A stretch of 42,653 bases of DNA from positions 149,998 to 192,650 of the forward strand of contig NCCZ01000008.1 in the NCBI GenBank assembly GCA_002279935.1, in the 5' to 3' direction. The notes beneath the pieces are model-generated. The model did no database searches. It saw only the letters and a list, made by a program, of their open reading frames with translations, and had not been told where the DNA came from. Shown here piece by piece: positions 25,466-33,488 of this stretch; within the stretch, counting starts at the first letter, position 1, and every line of letters begins with the position of its first letter. A program made the translations under genes and the position numbers. The DNA is from Hyphomicrobium sp. 12-62-95. Lineage in GTDB: Bacteria; Pseudomonadota; Alphaproteobacteria; Rhizobiales; Hyphomicrobiaceae.

Positions 25466-25502
25466 GGACTTCCTAGGCCGGGGGTCTAAGTAGCGGTACT
25501 TA
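25466..25502. promoter_or_regulatory. Operator-like motifs between small gene and MASE1 kinase
   Basis: GGACTTCCTAGG (25466-25477) is close to a motif upstream of the small gene at 33204. A perfect dyad TAAGTA-GCGG-TACTTA follows at 25487-25502. The spacer serves divergent genes, so these could be sites for the adjacent FixJ-type regulator (inference). Confidence 0.4.
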
Positions 25503-25582
25503 TCGTTACGGACGGCATCCGGTGTCACAAGCGACGGGCCGAGCCGCCTGCGCCGGGTTCGTATGAGAGGATCAGCTGCACG

Positions 25583-27160
25583 ATGTCGGCAACGTCGACC
25601 CTGCGAATTTGGCTGGTCGGGCTCGCATTCCTTGCCGCGTACGTGGCACTCGATTTCGTGAGCTACGTGAAGCCCTATCGCGACATCGGTATCACGCCGT
25701 GGAACCCGCCGGTCGGCCTCGCCGTTGCGGTGATCTTCCTGGAAGGCATTGCGCTGGCACCCTTCGTTTTGCTGGCGCCGTTTGTTGCCGATCTGATTGT
25801 GCGCGAAACGTCGGTGCCGTTGTTGATCGACTTGGGCGGTTCGATTTTGATCGGGGGGACTTTTGTTGCCGCCGGCCTCGCGCTGCAGAGGATCACGCAT
25901 TTCGATCCACGCTTCCGGACGGTGCGCGATGTGCTGACGCTGGTTGGCGTGGCGGCGGTGACCGCACTCGTGTCGGCTGGCATTCTGGTGGTCATCTATT
26001 TGACCACCGGTCTGTTAATGCGCGACGAAGTTTCAACGGTCGGCTGGCGCTCGGCGGTGGGCGATATGATCGGCATTCTCACCCTTGCACCGGTGCTCTT
26101 GTTATGGCGAACCCACAAGCCGTGGCCGTCCGTTGGGCCGTGGATGCCGCTGCAGGTTCTGGCTATTCTGACCGCGTTGCTGCTCGTCTTCGGATATCAT
26201 GAAGCAACGGCGTTTCAGTTGTTCTATCTGCTTTTCCTGCCGGTGTTGTGGGTGGCGCTCAGCTATGGACCGCCCGGTGCAGCAGTGGCTCTGGTGCTGG
26301 TTCAGATCGGAATCGTGATCGGCGCGGAAATCCGGTTTGGGCCCGATCCGGGATTTAGTGCGCTCCAGGTGTTGATGATCGCGCTGGCGATCACGGGGCT
26401 CATCGTCGGGGCGATTGTCGCTGAGCGCGAGGATGCGGCCGCACGGCTCAGGGATCAGCAGGCGGCGTTGAACCGGACGCTGCGTTTTCGTTCGGCAGGC
26501 GAGATCGCGGCAACGATCGCGCATGAGATCAATCAGCCGCTGACGGCACTCGCGACCTACGGCGGAATTGCAGCCAAGGCCTTGCGGGAAGGTGACGACG
26601 CCCTGGCTGCGCGGGCCATCGCGAAGGTGGAAAGCGAGAGCCAGCGGGCGGCGAGCGTTCTGACCGGCATTCGTGAATTGCTGCGCCAGGGCGCACTCAA
26701 CAAATCCGAGGTCGACGTCGATAAGGCGTTTCAGCAGATCGGGGAGTTGTTGCGGGCCGATCTGGCCAAGCGGGGCGTGACACTGTCGTTTGAAATCCTC
26801 GAACCGGCCTTGCGGCTCAAGGCGGACCCGATCCAGTTGCAGCAGGCGTTGCACAATATGGTCGTCAACGCAGCAGAGGCGATCGAAAGCATGGGGCGGA
26901 GGGGCTGTGTCGCGGTGCGGGCTGAACGGCCGGACGTCCAGACTATCCGCATCGACGTGATGGACGACGGCCCGGGATTTCCTCCTGCCTACGACGTCAA
27001 CGATCCGCCGCCCTTTACATCCACGAAAGCCGATGGATCGGGTATCGGACTGACCGTGGTGCGATCCATTGCCGAGGCCCATGGCGGCAAACTCAGCATC
27101 CGGTCGGCTGCGCGCGGTGCCACCGTCAGCCTTCAGCTTCCCACAGGAGATCTCTCATGA
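25583..27160 (+). CDS. MASE1-domain sensor histidine kinase
   Basis: 525 aa membrane sensor kinase. Residues 8-285 form an eight- to nine-helix MASE1 domain, with DIGITPWNPPVGLAVAVIF early and GDMIGILTLAPVLLLW, a typical MASE1 helix. After a short coiled linker the HisKA H box is ATIAHEINQPLTALATY with H314. The HATPase part holds NMVVNAAEAIE, DDGPGFP and GSGIGLTVVRSI. The kinase core is of the FixL/ThdP type seen with FixJ regulators. No PAS domain, so the MASE1 part is probably the sensor; its ligand is unknown. It overlaps the regulator gene by 4 bp (ATGA). Confidence 0.9.
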   Translation: MSATSTLRIWLVGLAFLAAYVALDFVSYVKPYRDIGITPWNPPVGLAVAVIFLEGIALAPFVLLAPFVADLIVRETSVPLLIDLGGSILIGGTFVAAGLALQRITHFDPRFRTVRDVLTLVGVAAVTALVSAGILVVIYLTTGLLMRDEVSTVGWRSAVGDMIGILTLAPVLLLWRTHKPWPSVGPWMPLQVLAILTALLLVFGYHEATAFQLFYLLFLPVLWVALSYGPPGAAVALVLVQIGIVIGAEIRFGPDPGFSALQVLMIALAITGLIVGAIVAEREDAAARLRDQQAALNRTLRFRSAGEIAATIAHEINQPLTALATYGGIAAKALREGDDALAARAIAKVESESQRAASVLTGIRELLRQGALNKSEVDVDKAFQQIGELLRADLAKRGVTLSFEILEPALRLKADPIQLQQALHNMVVNAAEAIESMGRRGCVAVRAERPDVQTIRIDVMDDGPGFPPAYDVNDPPPFTSTKADGSGIGLTVVRSIAEAHGGKLSIRSAARGATVSLQLPTGDLS

Positions 27161-27756
27161 GCGATACCGTTTCGATCATCGACGACGAAGCCTCGGTGCG
27201 CGATGCCGTCGGCATGCTGCTTGAGACGAACGGCTATGCGACGGCGACCTATGCCAGTGTCGCGGACTTTCTCAGCGCGCCGTTCACGCCGGGCGCCATT
27301 GTGAGCGATGTGCGTATGCCCGAGACGACGGGGCTCGATCTGGTGCGCCAGTTGCAATCCAGTGAAGACCCGCGTCCGATCATTCTGCTCACCGGGCACG
27401 GCGATATCGAAATGGCGGTGCAGGCATTGAAGCTTGGCGCCTTCGATTTCATCGAGAAGCCATTCGAATTGGACCGGCTTCTGGCGGCAGTGAAGTCGGC
27501 GATGGAAACGTCGGTGACGTCGATGAAGTCGACGCTGGAGTTGCAGGAACTGAAGGCGCGTTATGGGTCGCTATCAGACCGGCAGCGCGACACGATGCAT
27601 CTCCTGATCCGGGGCATGTCGAATAAGGAAATCGGGTTGGAGTTGGGGATCAGCCCGCGCACCGTCGAAATTCACCGCACCTGGGTGATGACGCGGATGC
27701 AGGCCAAGTCCATGGCCGACTTGGTGCGGATGGGCCTGGGGTTGGGGCTGGCATGA
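27157..27756 (+). CDS. FixJ-family response regulator
   Basis: 199 aa two-domain regulator. Receiver domain with acidic pocket DDE (9-11), phospho-acceptor D51 (VSDVRMPETTG), T in LLTGHGD and K in IEKPF. A linker and LuxR/FixJ helix-turn-helix follow (LSDRQRDTMHLLIRGMSNKEIGLELGISPRTVEIHR). Partner of the MASE1 kinase by translational coupling. Targets unknown; motifs upstream of the kinase and of small genes are candidates. Confidence 0.93.
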   Translation: MSDTVSIIDDEASVRDAVGMLLETNGYATATYASVADFLSAPFTPGAIVSDVRMPETTGLDLVRQLQSSEDPRPIILLTGHGDIEMAVQALKLGAFDFIEKPFELDRLLAAVKSAMETSVTSMKSTLELQELKARYGSLSDRQRDTMHLLIRGMSNKEIGLELGISPRTVEIHRTWVMTRMQAKSMADLVRMGLGLGLA

Positions 27757-27876
27757 TCGCGCTTCTGGTTGCTACTGCCTGCGCCCGGCTGGGGGCCTCC
27801 CGCCGCATCAACCGGTTTGCGCTTTTTTGACTGCCGATCGGAGGGGGCTGGCGTAGAGAAAGGCTGAGGGAGCGGC

Positions 27877-29571
27877 ATGCGGCTCTCCCCTTTCCTTGGA
27901 CCGACAATGCGCACCGGTGGCCGAATTCTCGTCGATCAGTTGGCTCTTCAGGGGGCGAGCGCTGCTTACCTCGTCCCCGGGGAGAGCTTCCTGGCCGTGC
28001 TCGACGCGCTTTATGATGCGTCGGCGGTGCGCACGGTCGTGTGCCGGCACGAGGGCGGGGCGGCGATGATGGCGGAGGCCGCGGGCCGGCTAACAGGACG
28101 GCCGGGAATTGCCTTCGTCACGCGGGCGCCCGGCGCCACAAACGCCACGTCGGGCGTTTACGTGGCCGCGCAGGGGCAGACGCCGATGATCCTGTTCGTC
28201 GGATTGCCGCCGCGGGCGCGCGCGCATCTGACAGCTTTTCAGGATTTCGATTTGGCTGCGCTCTTCGGCGGTCTCGCCAAACATGTCGAGATTGCCTCGG
28301 CAGCAGCGCGGCTGCCGGAGACAGTGTCGCGCGCGTATCAGATTGCGCTCAATGGGCGGCCGGGACCTGTCGTCATCGGGTTGCCCGAGGATGTCCTGGC
28401 GGAGAGCGCGCACGTGCCCGACGCACCCTTTGTCGATGCGGCGCGATCGGAACCGTCCGAGGGTGCGCTGGGGGATGTGGTGGCTGCGATTGGAAAGGCT
28501 GAGCAGCCGATCGTGATCGTGGGAGGGCCGCGCTGGTCGATTGCGGCGCAAGAGGCGGTGCAATCGTTTGCTCTGCTGTTCGATCTGCCGGTGGCCGCCG
28601 CCTTCAGGGCTCAGGATTACATCGACAACCGGCATCCGTCCTATTGCGGACACATCGGCATCAACATGGACGAGCGGCTCGCGACGGCGATCCGGGCGTC
28701 GGATCTGTTGCTCGTCATCGGTGCGCCGCTGGATGAGATCGGCACGGCGGGATGGTCGGTGATCACGTCGCCGGTGCCGGCCCAGCACATCATCCATGTG
28801 CATCCGGCGGGGCCCGATCCGCGCGACGGGGTACGGGTGACCGACGCGATCGTTGCCACGGCGGACGGATTTGCGCGCGCTCTGGCGACACTTGAGCCGC
28901 CCGCTGATAAGCGGTGGCGCACGTTCCGGCGCGATCTCCGGGCCGGATATGAACGGACGTTGCGGCCGGTTCCGACGCCGGGCGCGGTGCAATTTGCTGA
29001 AGTTGTCCGCACGGTCGCCGAGCGCGTTCCGGAGACGGCCATCATTTGCAGCGGAGCCGGAAACTACAGCCAGTTCGTGCATCGCTACACGAGCTACCGG
29101 TCGTTTCCCTCAAGCTTGGCACCGGGCTCCGGCTCGATGGGCTATGGGTTGCCGGCGGCCATTGCGGCCAAGATTGCGCATCCCGGGCGCACGGTCGTTG
29201 CTTATGCGGGCGATGGTTGTTTTTTGATGACGGCGCAGGAACTGGCGACGGCGGTTCAGTACGATTTGCCGATTGTGTTGATCGTGGCGGACAACGGCAT
29301 GTACGGCACCATTCGCATGCATCAGGAGAAGACGTATCCGGGGCGGGTCAGCGGCACGAGCTTGGTCAATCCGGATTTTGCAGAACTGGCGCGGAGCTTC
29401 GGCGCATTTGGCGTCACGGTGCGCGAGACGGCGGATTTCGAGGCGGCGTTTGATGCTGCTGTTGAATGCGGCCGGCCGGCGGTGATTGCGTTGAAGCTCG
29501 ATGCCGAGGCGATTACACCGGCGACGACACTCACGGCCTTGCGCACGAGCGCGCTGCGCAAGCGGACCTAA
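27877..29571 (+). CDS. Thiamine-diphosphate enzyme, acetolactate-synthase-like
   Basis: 564 aa with the three domains of the POX/AHAS family. The catalytic glutamate is E59 in CRHEGGAAMMAEAAGR. The middle domain has IVIVGGPRW and a poorly matching cofactor region. The C-terminal ThDP motif is AGDGCFLMTAQELATAVQYD ending in N of VADNGMYG. GAGGGAG supports the ATG at 27877; an ATG at 27907 would match family N-termini as well. No regulatory ACT subunit or ilvC is nearby, so anabolic AHAS is unlikely. A decarboxylase or carboligase of unknown substrate is more probable. It may be cotranscribed with the two-component genes 120 bp upstream. Confidence 0.8.
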   Translation: MRLSPFLGPTMRTGGRILVDQLALQGASAAYLVPGESFLAVLDALYDASAVRTVVCRHEGGAAMMAEAAGRLTGRPGIAFVTRAPGATNATSGVYVAAQGQTPMILFVGLPPRARAHLTAFQDFDLAALFGGLAKHVEIASAAARLPETVSRAYQIALNGRPGPVVIGLPEDVLAESAHVPDAPFVDAARSEPSEGALGDVVAAIGKAEQPIVIVGGPRWSIAAQEAVQSFALLFDLPVAAAFRAQDYIDNRHPSYCGHIGINMDERLATAIRASDLLLVIGAPLDEIGTAGWSVITSPVPAQHIIHVHPAGPDPRDGVRVTDAIVATADGFARALATLEPPADKRWRTFRRDLRAGYERTLRPVPTPGAVQFAEVVRTVAERVPETAIICSGAGNYSQFVHRYTSYRSFPSSLAPGSGSMGYGLPAAIAAKIAHPGRTVVAYAGDGCFLMTAQELATAVQYDLPIVLIVADNGMYGTIRMHQEKTYPGRVSGTSLVNPDFAELARSFGAFGVTVRETADFEAAFDAAVECGRPAVIALKLDAEAITPATTLTALRTSALRKRT

Positions 29572-29573
29572 AG

Positions 29574-29592
29574 GTTACGCAATCGTTACGCA
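29574..29592. promoter_or_regulatory. Tandem GTTACGCA direct repeat
   Basis: GTTACGCA occurs twice with an 11-bp period (29574-29581 and 29585-29592), about one helical turn, in the AT-richer spacer before a small gene. This layout fits a response-regulator binding site of OmpR type (inference). The rest of 29593-29753 shows no clear -35/-10. Confidence 0.35.
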
Positions 29593-29753
29593 GTGTGCCG
29601 CGAGGTCTTAAGAAAGCATGAAAACGCGCGAACAGCGATTAGCGATAACTCGCGCCTTTGCTCGACTGTAAGACATTTTTGGCCTAAACAAATCTTCAAC
29701 GCGCTGCCATCGGGTAGCGAAATTTGAACCCGGCGATCGAAGAGCAAGGCAAC

Positions 29754-29930
29754 ATGGATCTTCAAGCGCACACAATGACCGGAGCTGCTGCACCGCAGTG
29801 GGCCAAACGTTTGGCTTTCGTTTGCTTCGCGCTCGCTTGCGGGCTTCTTTTCAATTCACTCACGCATGCACAGAAGGCCGGTCCGGCGGTTCCTCCCAGT
29901 GCAGGTTTGATGTCGGCTCCCATCGTCTAA
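29754..29930 (+). CDS. 58-aa small membrane or exported protein, unknown
   Basis: Starts MDLQAHTMTGAAAPQWAKR, then one hydrophobic segment LAFVCFALACGLLFNSL and a short tail HAQKAGPAVPPSAG. It could be a signal-anchored peptide or a secreted protein cut after THA. AAGGC precedes the ATG at 29754; an upstream in-frame ATG at 29724 lacks a site. It has its own intrinsic terminator, which supports a real transcript. Confidence 0.45.
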   Translation: MDLQAHTMTGAAAPQWAKRLAFVCFALACGLLFNSLTHAQKAGPAVPPSAGLMSAPIV

Positions 29931-29969
29931 ATTCTCCCCTCCCCCGCCCCACCGTTTGGTTCGAAGTTA

Positions 29970-30008
29970 AAGCCTCCGCCTCCCAAGGGCGGGGGCTTCA
30001 GCTTTTTT
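29970..30008 (+). terminator. Intrinsic terminator after the small gene
   Basis: AAGCCTCCGCC (29970-29980) pairs with GGCGGGGGCTT (29988-29998), 11 bp with one G-T pair and loop TCCCAAG, followed by CAGCTTTTTT. It ends close to the stop of the convergent PhnN-like gene and may work for both strands. Confidence 0.8.
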
Positions 30009-30020
30009 GGGCGTGGGCGT

Positions 30021-30566
30021 TCAGCCACGCGCCGTGGAGAATTGCCGGGCGGCGAGTGTGTCGAGCACGCGATTGAAGCGGCGGACGGCATCGGCGATAT
30101 CGCCGGAGTGGCGGACTGAGGAGGCGTGCGGCGTGCGCTGGCTGCTGGGGCGGGCGGCGTCGACGTCGGAGGCGAGCGGGATGACCTCGACGTTGGGCCA
30201 AATGGCGCGGAAGCGGTCGATTGCGGCGGGCGGTACGGCGATGACGACAATGCGGCCGGCGTCGAGCGCTTCCAGCGCGCCGGCGGTCAATCCATGATCG
30301 GCATCGGCGTGTTGCCAACTGACGGCGAAACCCTGGGCGCGTTCGATGTCGCGGAAGACACGGCGTGGGACCCCGATGTGTTCGCTGTCGTGGGCCGATT
30401 GGCGTGTCTGCAGGCGGGCTGGAAATTCAAGACGCGGATCGCCGGCGTAGCGGCGGCGGGCTTGGGCGATCAGCAAATCCTTGCCGCGCGCCTCTGCGCC
30501 CGCCAACAACACGAGGAGACCGGGGCTGAGGGGCTTGTGGGGCGACTGTTCTGCGGTATTGGTCAT
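30021..30566 (-). CDS. PhnN-like ribose 1,5-bisphosphokinase family protein
   Basis: 181 aa, guanylate-kinase-like fold. The P-loop reads GAEARGKD (compare GPSGAGKD in PhnN), then FPARLQTRQSAHDSEHIGV (PhnN-type RxxTR..EH), VSWQHADADHGL and AGRIVVIAVPPAAIDRFRAIWP. This order matches PhnN, which makes PRPP from ribose 1,5-bisphosphate in phosphonate breakdown. No other phn gene is in the window. The degenerate P-loop makes kinase activity uncertain. It may instead supply a redundant PRPP route or be a divergent nucleotide kinase. Confidence 0.65.
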   Translation of the reverse strand: MTNTAEQSPHKPLSPGLLVLLAGAEARGKDLLIAQARRRYAGDPRLEFPARLQTRQSAHDSEHIGVPRRVFRDIERAQGFAVSWQHADADHGLTAGALEALDAGRIVVIAVPPAAIDRFRAIWPNVEVIPLASDVDAARPSSQRTPHASSVRHSGDIADAVRRFNRVLDTLAARQFSTARG

Positions 30567-30707
30567 TGGTGTCGGTGCTCCGCCCAGCGCGTGATGCCGG
30601 CGCGACTCGCCGCGCCTTAAGGCAGCCTAGCGGTCCGGTGGCGCCATGACCGTGTCGGGCGCGGCACAGCGCAGCGATTCTCTGGCGGGATGTACGACAT
30701 GTGACGC

Positions 30708-31955
30708 TCAGGCTTCGGCGGCGGAGCGTTTAACGATGACGCGGTAGCCCGCCTTCTCAAGGGCCGTGACCGTTTCGGTCAGGTGGCCGCTGTCGCGGGT
30801 TTCGATCACGAGATTGAGTTCGGTGCCTTTAGCCGGCAGGTCGGTGAAGACGCGCTGGTGATAGACCTCGACGATGTTGGCGCCAGCTGAGCCGATGACG
30901 CCCGACACTTTGGCGAGCTGGCCGGGGCGGTCCGGGATGTCGATGGCAAGACGCGCGAGGCGGCCGTCGCGGGCGAGTTCGCGTGTGAGCACACTGGCCA
31001 AAAGCCGCGCATCGATGTTGCCGCCGCAGAGTACGAGACCGACCTTGCGGCCACGGAAGCGATGCGGGTCTGCGATGATGGCGGCAAGACCCGCAGCGCC
31101 TGCCCCTTCGACGACCGTTTTTTCAATGCCGATGAGCAAAGCCACAGCGCGTTCGATCTCCGCTTCGCTGACCAGCATGATGTCGTCGACGACATGGGCG
31201 ATCATGGATCGGGTCAGCGCGCCCGGCTCTTTGACGGCGATGCCTTCGGCGAGCGTGTCGCCGCCGATGGGGAGGCTCGCGTGCTTGATCAGGTTGTACA
31301 TCGAGGGATAGAGGGCTGCCTCGATGCCGATGACGCGGAGTGACGGCTTCAACGCGCGCGCGACGGTGCCCATGCCCGAAATCAATCCGCCGCCGCCGAT
31401 GGGAATGACGAGGTCGTCGAGTTCGGGGTTGGCGTGCAGCATTTCCAGCGCGATGGTCCCTTGCCCTGCGATGACCTTGGGATCGTCGAAGGGGTGAATG
31501 AAGGTGAACCCCTCGTCGCGCGCGAGCTTGCGGGTGATGCGGGCGCTGTCTTCGAATGTCGCGCCTTCCATTATAACGCGGGCGCCCAGCGCGCGGGTGT
31601 TTTCGACTTTTACGGCGGGAGTGCCCTCGGGCATGACGATTGTTGCAGGGATGCCGAGGCGGTCCGCGTGGTACGCGACGCCCTGGGCATGATTGCCGGC
31701 GGACATGGCGATGACGCCGGCTGACCGTTCGGCGGCGGTGAGGCTCGCCAATTTGTTGAGAGCGCCGCGCTCCTTGTAGGCGGCGGTGAATTGCTGGTTT
31801 TCAAACTTAAGCCAAATCTCACAGCCCAGGAGTGCCGACAGGGTGCGGCTCATGGCGAAGGGTGTCGCGACGATGGCGCCTTGAAGCGTGCGCGCGGCGT
31901 CTTCGATCGCGGCCAGCGTGACGGGGGACGCTTCGGGGGTGATCGCAGCGGTCAT
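30708..31955 (-). CDS. ilvA: Threonine ammonia-lyase (threonine dehydratase)
   Basis: PLP enzyme converting threonine to 2-oxobutyrate and ammonia. 415 aa. The PLP lysine is K61 in AAYKERGALNKL. SAGNHAQGVAYHA is the phosphate-side motif and IPIGGGGLISGMG is the glycine loop. A C-terminal ACT domain (about 330-410, LAIDIPDRPGQLAKVSGVIG) suggests allosteric control. One ACT domain of this layout is common to alphaproteobacterial and TdcB/IlvA-II type enzymes, so biosynthetic versus catabolic use cannot be told. It stands alone, divergent from the downstream dehydrogenase. Confidence 0.92.
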   Translation of the reverse strand: MTAAITPEASPVTLAAIEDAARTLQGAIVATPFAMSRTLSALLGCEIWLKFENQQFTAAYKERGALNKLASLTAAERSAGVIAMSAGNHAQGVAYHADRLGIPATIVMPEGTPAVKVENTRALGARVIMEGATFEDSARITRKLARDEGFTFIHPFDDPKVIAGQGTIALEMLHANPELDDLVIPIGGGGLISGMGTVARALKPSLRVIGIEAALYPSMYNLIKHASLPIGGDTLAEGIAVKEPGALTRSMIAHVVDDIMLVSEAEIERAVALLIGIEKTVVEGAGAAGLAAIIADPHRFRGRKVGLVLCGGNIDARLLASVLTRELARDGRLARLAIDIPDRPGQLAKVSGVIGSAGANIVEVYHQRVFTDLPAKGTELNLVIETRDSGHLTETVTALEKAGYRVIVKRSAAEA

Positions 31956-32152
31956 GGACGTCTCCGGGGGCCGCAGTCGGCCCGATCAGCGGACCATGGG
32001 GCGCGGCGGATGATTCTGAAAGGCGGCTGGTCTGAGAAGTGGCTGGTCTGAGAAGTAGCTGGGCGTCGCCATGGGCGGCGGGGGAGACGCGGTTTCAGCG
32101 ATCCGGTATATCGCACATGCAGATAAGTCGGATGGCGGAAGGACAGCGCAGA

Positions 32153-33034
32153 ATGGCGAAGGTCGCGTGGATCGGATTGGGGGTCATGGGTTTTCCCATG
32201 GCGGGGCATCTCTTGATGCGCGGCGGCCATGACGTGACGGTCTATAATCGAACGGCAGCCAAGGCTGCGGCGTGGGCTACGGCCTATCCCGGCGGACGGA
32301 CGGCGCCGACACCGGCGGAGGCGGCGCGGGGGGCGGAGTTTGTTTTCGCCTGTGTGGGCAACGACGACGATCTGAGGGCGGTGACCGCGGGACCGGACGG
32401 CGCGTTCCAGACGCTGGGTTCGGGTGCGGTGTTCATCGACCATACGACGGCCTCGGCCGAAGTCGCGCGCGAACTCTACGCCAAGGCGCAGGCCCGTGGG
32501 CTGTTCTTCATCGATGCGCCCGTGTCGGGGGGACAAGCGGGCGCGGAGAAGGGCCAGCTGGCCGTGATGTGCGGCGGCGATCCGGAGGCCTTCGAGCGGG
32601 CGCAGCCGCTGATGGCCACCTACGCGAAACTGGCGTCGCTCATCGGGCCGTCCGGTTCTGGGCAGTTGACCAAGATGGTCAATCAGATTGCGATTGCCGG
32701 ATTGGTGCAGGGGCTGTCGGAAGCGATCAACTTCGCCGAGCGGGCGGGACTCGATGTTGAGGGCGTGATCGGGATCATTTCGAAAGGGGCGGCGCAGTCG
32801 TGGCAGATGGAGAACCGCTGGGCGACGATGCATGCCCGGCAGTTCGATTTCGGCTTCGCGGTCGATTGGATGCGCAAGGATCTTGGAATTTGTCTCGCTG
32901 AGGCCAAGCGCTGCGGTGCAGCAGTGCCGGTGGCGGAACTGGTCGATGGGTACTATGCCGACGTGCAAGCCCGTGGTGGCGGTCGCTACGACACGTCGAG
33001 CCTGATTGTTCGTCTGGATGATCCCAAATCGTAG
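32153..33034 (+). CDS. 3-hydroxyisobutyrate dehydrogenase family oxidoreductase
   Basis: NAD(P)-dependent beta-hydroxyacid dehydrogenase. 293 aa. Rossmann start VAWIGLGVMGFPMAGHLL, then the substrate motif DAPVSGGQAGAEKGQLAVM (121-139). The catalytic lysine is K174 in LTKMVNQIAIAG, and helices of the C-terminal domain include EAINFAERAGLD. Substrate could be 3-hydroxyisobutyrate, tartronate semialdehyde or a related acid. GGAAGGA precedes ATG 32153; an ATG at 32132 is the alternative. No clear pathway partners nearby. Confidence 0.88.
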   Translation: MAKVAWIGLGVMGFPMAGHLLMRGGHDVTVYNRTAAKAAAWATAYPGGRTAPTPAEAARGAEFVFACVGNDDDLRAVTAGPDGAFQTLGSGAVFIDHTTASAEVARELYAKAQARGLFFIDAPVSGGQAGAEKGQLAVMCGGDPEAFERAQPLMATYAKLASLIGPSGSGQLTKMVNQIAIAGLVQGLSEAINFAERAGLDVEGVIGIISKGAAQSWQMENRWATMHARQFDFGFAVDWMRKDLGICLAEAKRCGAAVPVAELVDGYYADVQARGGGRYDTSSLIVRLDDPKS

Positions 33035-33054
33035 AGTGCAGCGCAGCAATGCGA

Positions 33055-33071
33055 TGCACGCGCGTTGTGCA
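33055..33071. promoter_or_regulatory. NtrC-like 17-bp dyad upstream of small gene
   Basis: TGCACG-CGCGT-TGTGCA has perfect TGCAC/GTGCA arms and the exact 17-bp layout of the NtrC consensus TGCACC-N5-GGTGCA, agreeing at 10 of 12 fixed positions. It lies 133 bp upstream of the ATG at 33204. I found no sigma-54 -24/-12 pair between them, so activation by NtrC is unproven. Confidence 0.4.
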
Positions 33072-33123
33072 ATGTTCAGTAATAAATATTGGTCGTCACA
33101 CTCTCGACATCCGACAAAAGTAG

Positions 33124-33187
33124 GGACTTACTAGGGGTACGGGGAGGTCATGCAGCCTTGGTTTTGCGGGTGGGGATCCGCAGAGCC
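33124..33187 (+). promoter_or_regulatory. CTAG motif and leader hairpin before small gene
   Basis: GGACTTACTAGG (33124-33135) differs by one base from the motif at 25466. Downstream GGTTTTGCGG (33160-33169) pairs with CCGCAGAGCC (33178-33187), 10 bp with two G-T pairs and an 8-nt loop, ending a few bases before AGGAGG. The hairpin could modulate translation. Confidence 0.4.
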
Positions 33188-33203
33188 CAACAGGAGGACC
33201 ACC

Positions 33204-33410
33204 ATGGCATTGCCGACGGTATCGATCGACAATCGTGACATCATCCTGCTCAGTGGTTTCGAGACGGTCACGGCCGCCGCGAACGGGACTGCGAAGAAGC
33301 CATTTGTCGTCATTCTCGACGAGCGGGAGCTTGAACGCTCCGTGAAAAACGACAACTCAGACGCGGTCGCTTACGGCTACGTTGCTGGACGCTGGGTCGC
33401 TGTCGCGTAG
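33204..33410 (+). CDS. 68-aa protein of unknown function
   Basis: Starts MALPTVSIDNRDIILLSG and continues with a charged middle (VILDERELERSVKNDNSDA) to GRWVAVA. No cysteines, signal or membrane helix; looks like a small soluble beta/alpha protein. AGGAGG six bases before the ATG is an ideal ribosome site, and a strong terminator follows the stop. The transcription unit appears dedicated to this gene, so it is likely well expressed. I recognise no family. Confidence 0.65.
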   Translation: MALPTVSIDNRDIILLSGFETVTAAANGTAKKPFVVILDERELERSVKNDNSDAVAYGYVAGRWVAVA

Positions 33411-33429
33411 GGTTTCCTGCTCATCATTC

Positions 33430-33465
33430 AAAGGGCGCGCCGGCTGGGGCTGGCGCGCCCTTTTT
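33430..33465. terminator. Strong intrinsic terminator, probably bidirectional
   Basis: AAAGGGCGCGCC and GGCGCGCCCTTT form a 12-bp perfect stem (33430-33441 / 33452-33463) with a 10-nt loop, with TTTTT at the + end and AAA at the other. It lies between the small + gene and the convergent Lrp gene. Confidence 0.9.
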
Positions 33466-33488
33466 CGTTGTCGCGCGGCAAGGTGCCG

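Noticed and set aside
29775..29806. NtrC-like TGCACC...GG site in the small gene
   Set aside because: Second arm is a poor match and it lies inside a coding sequence; likely chance.
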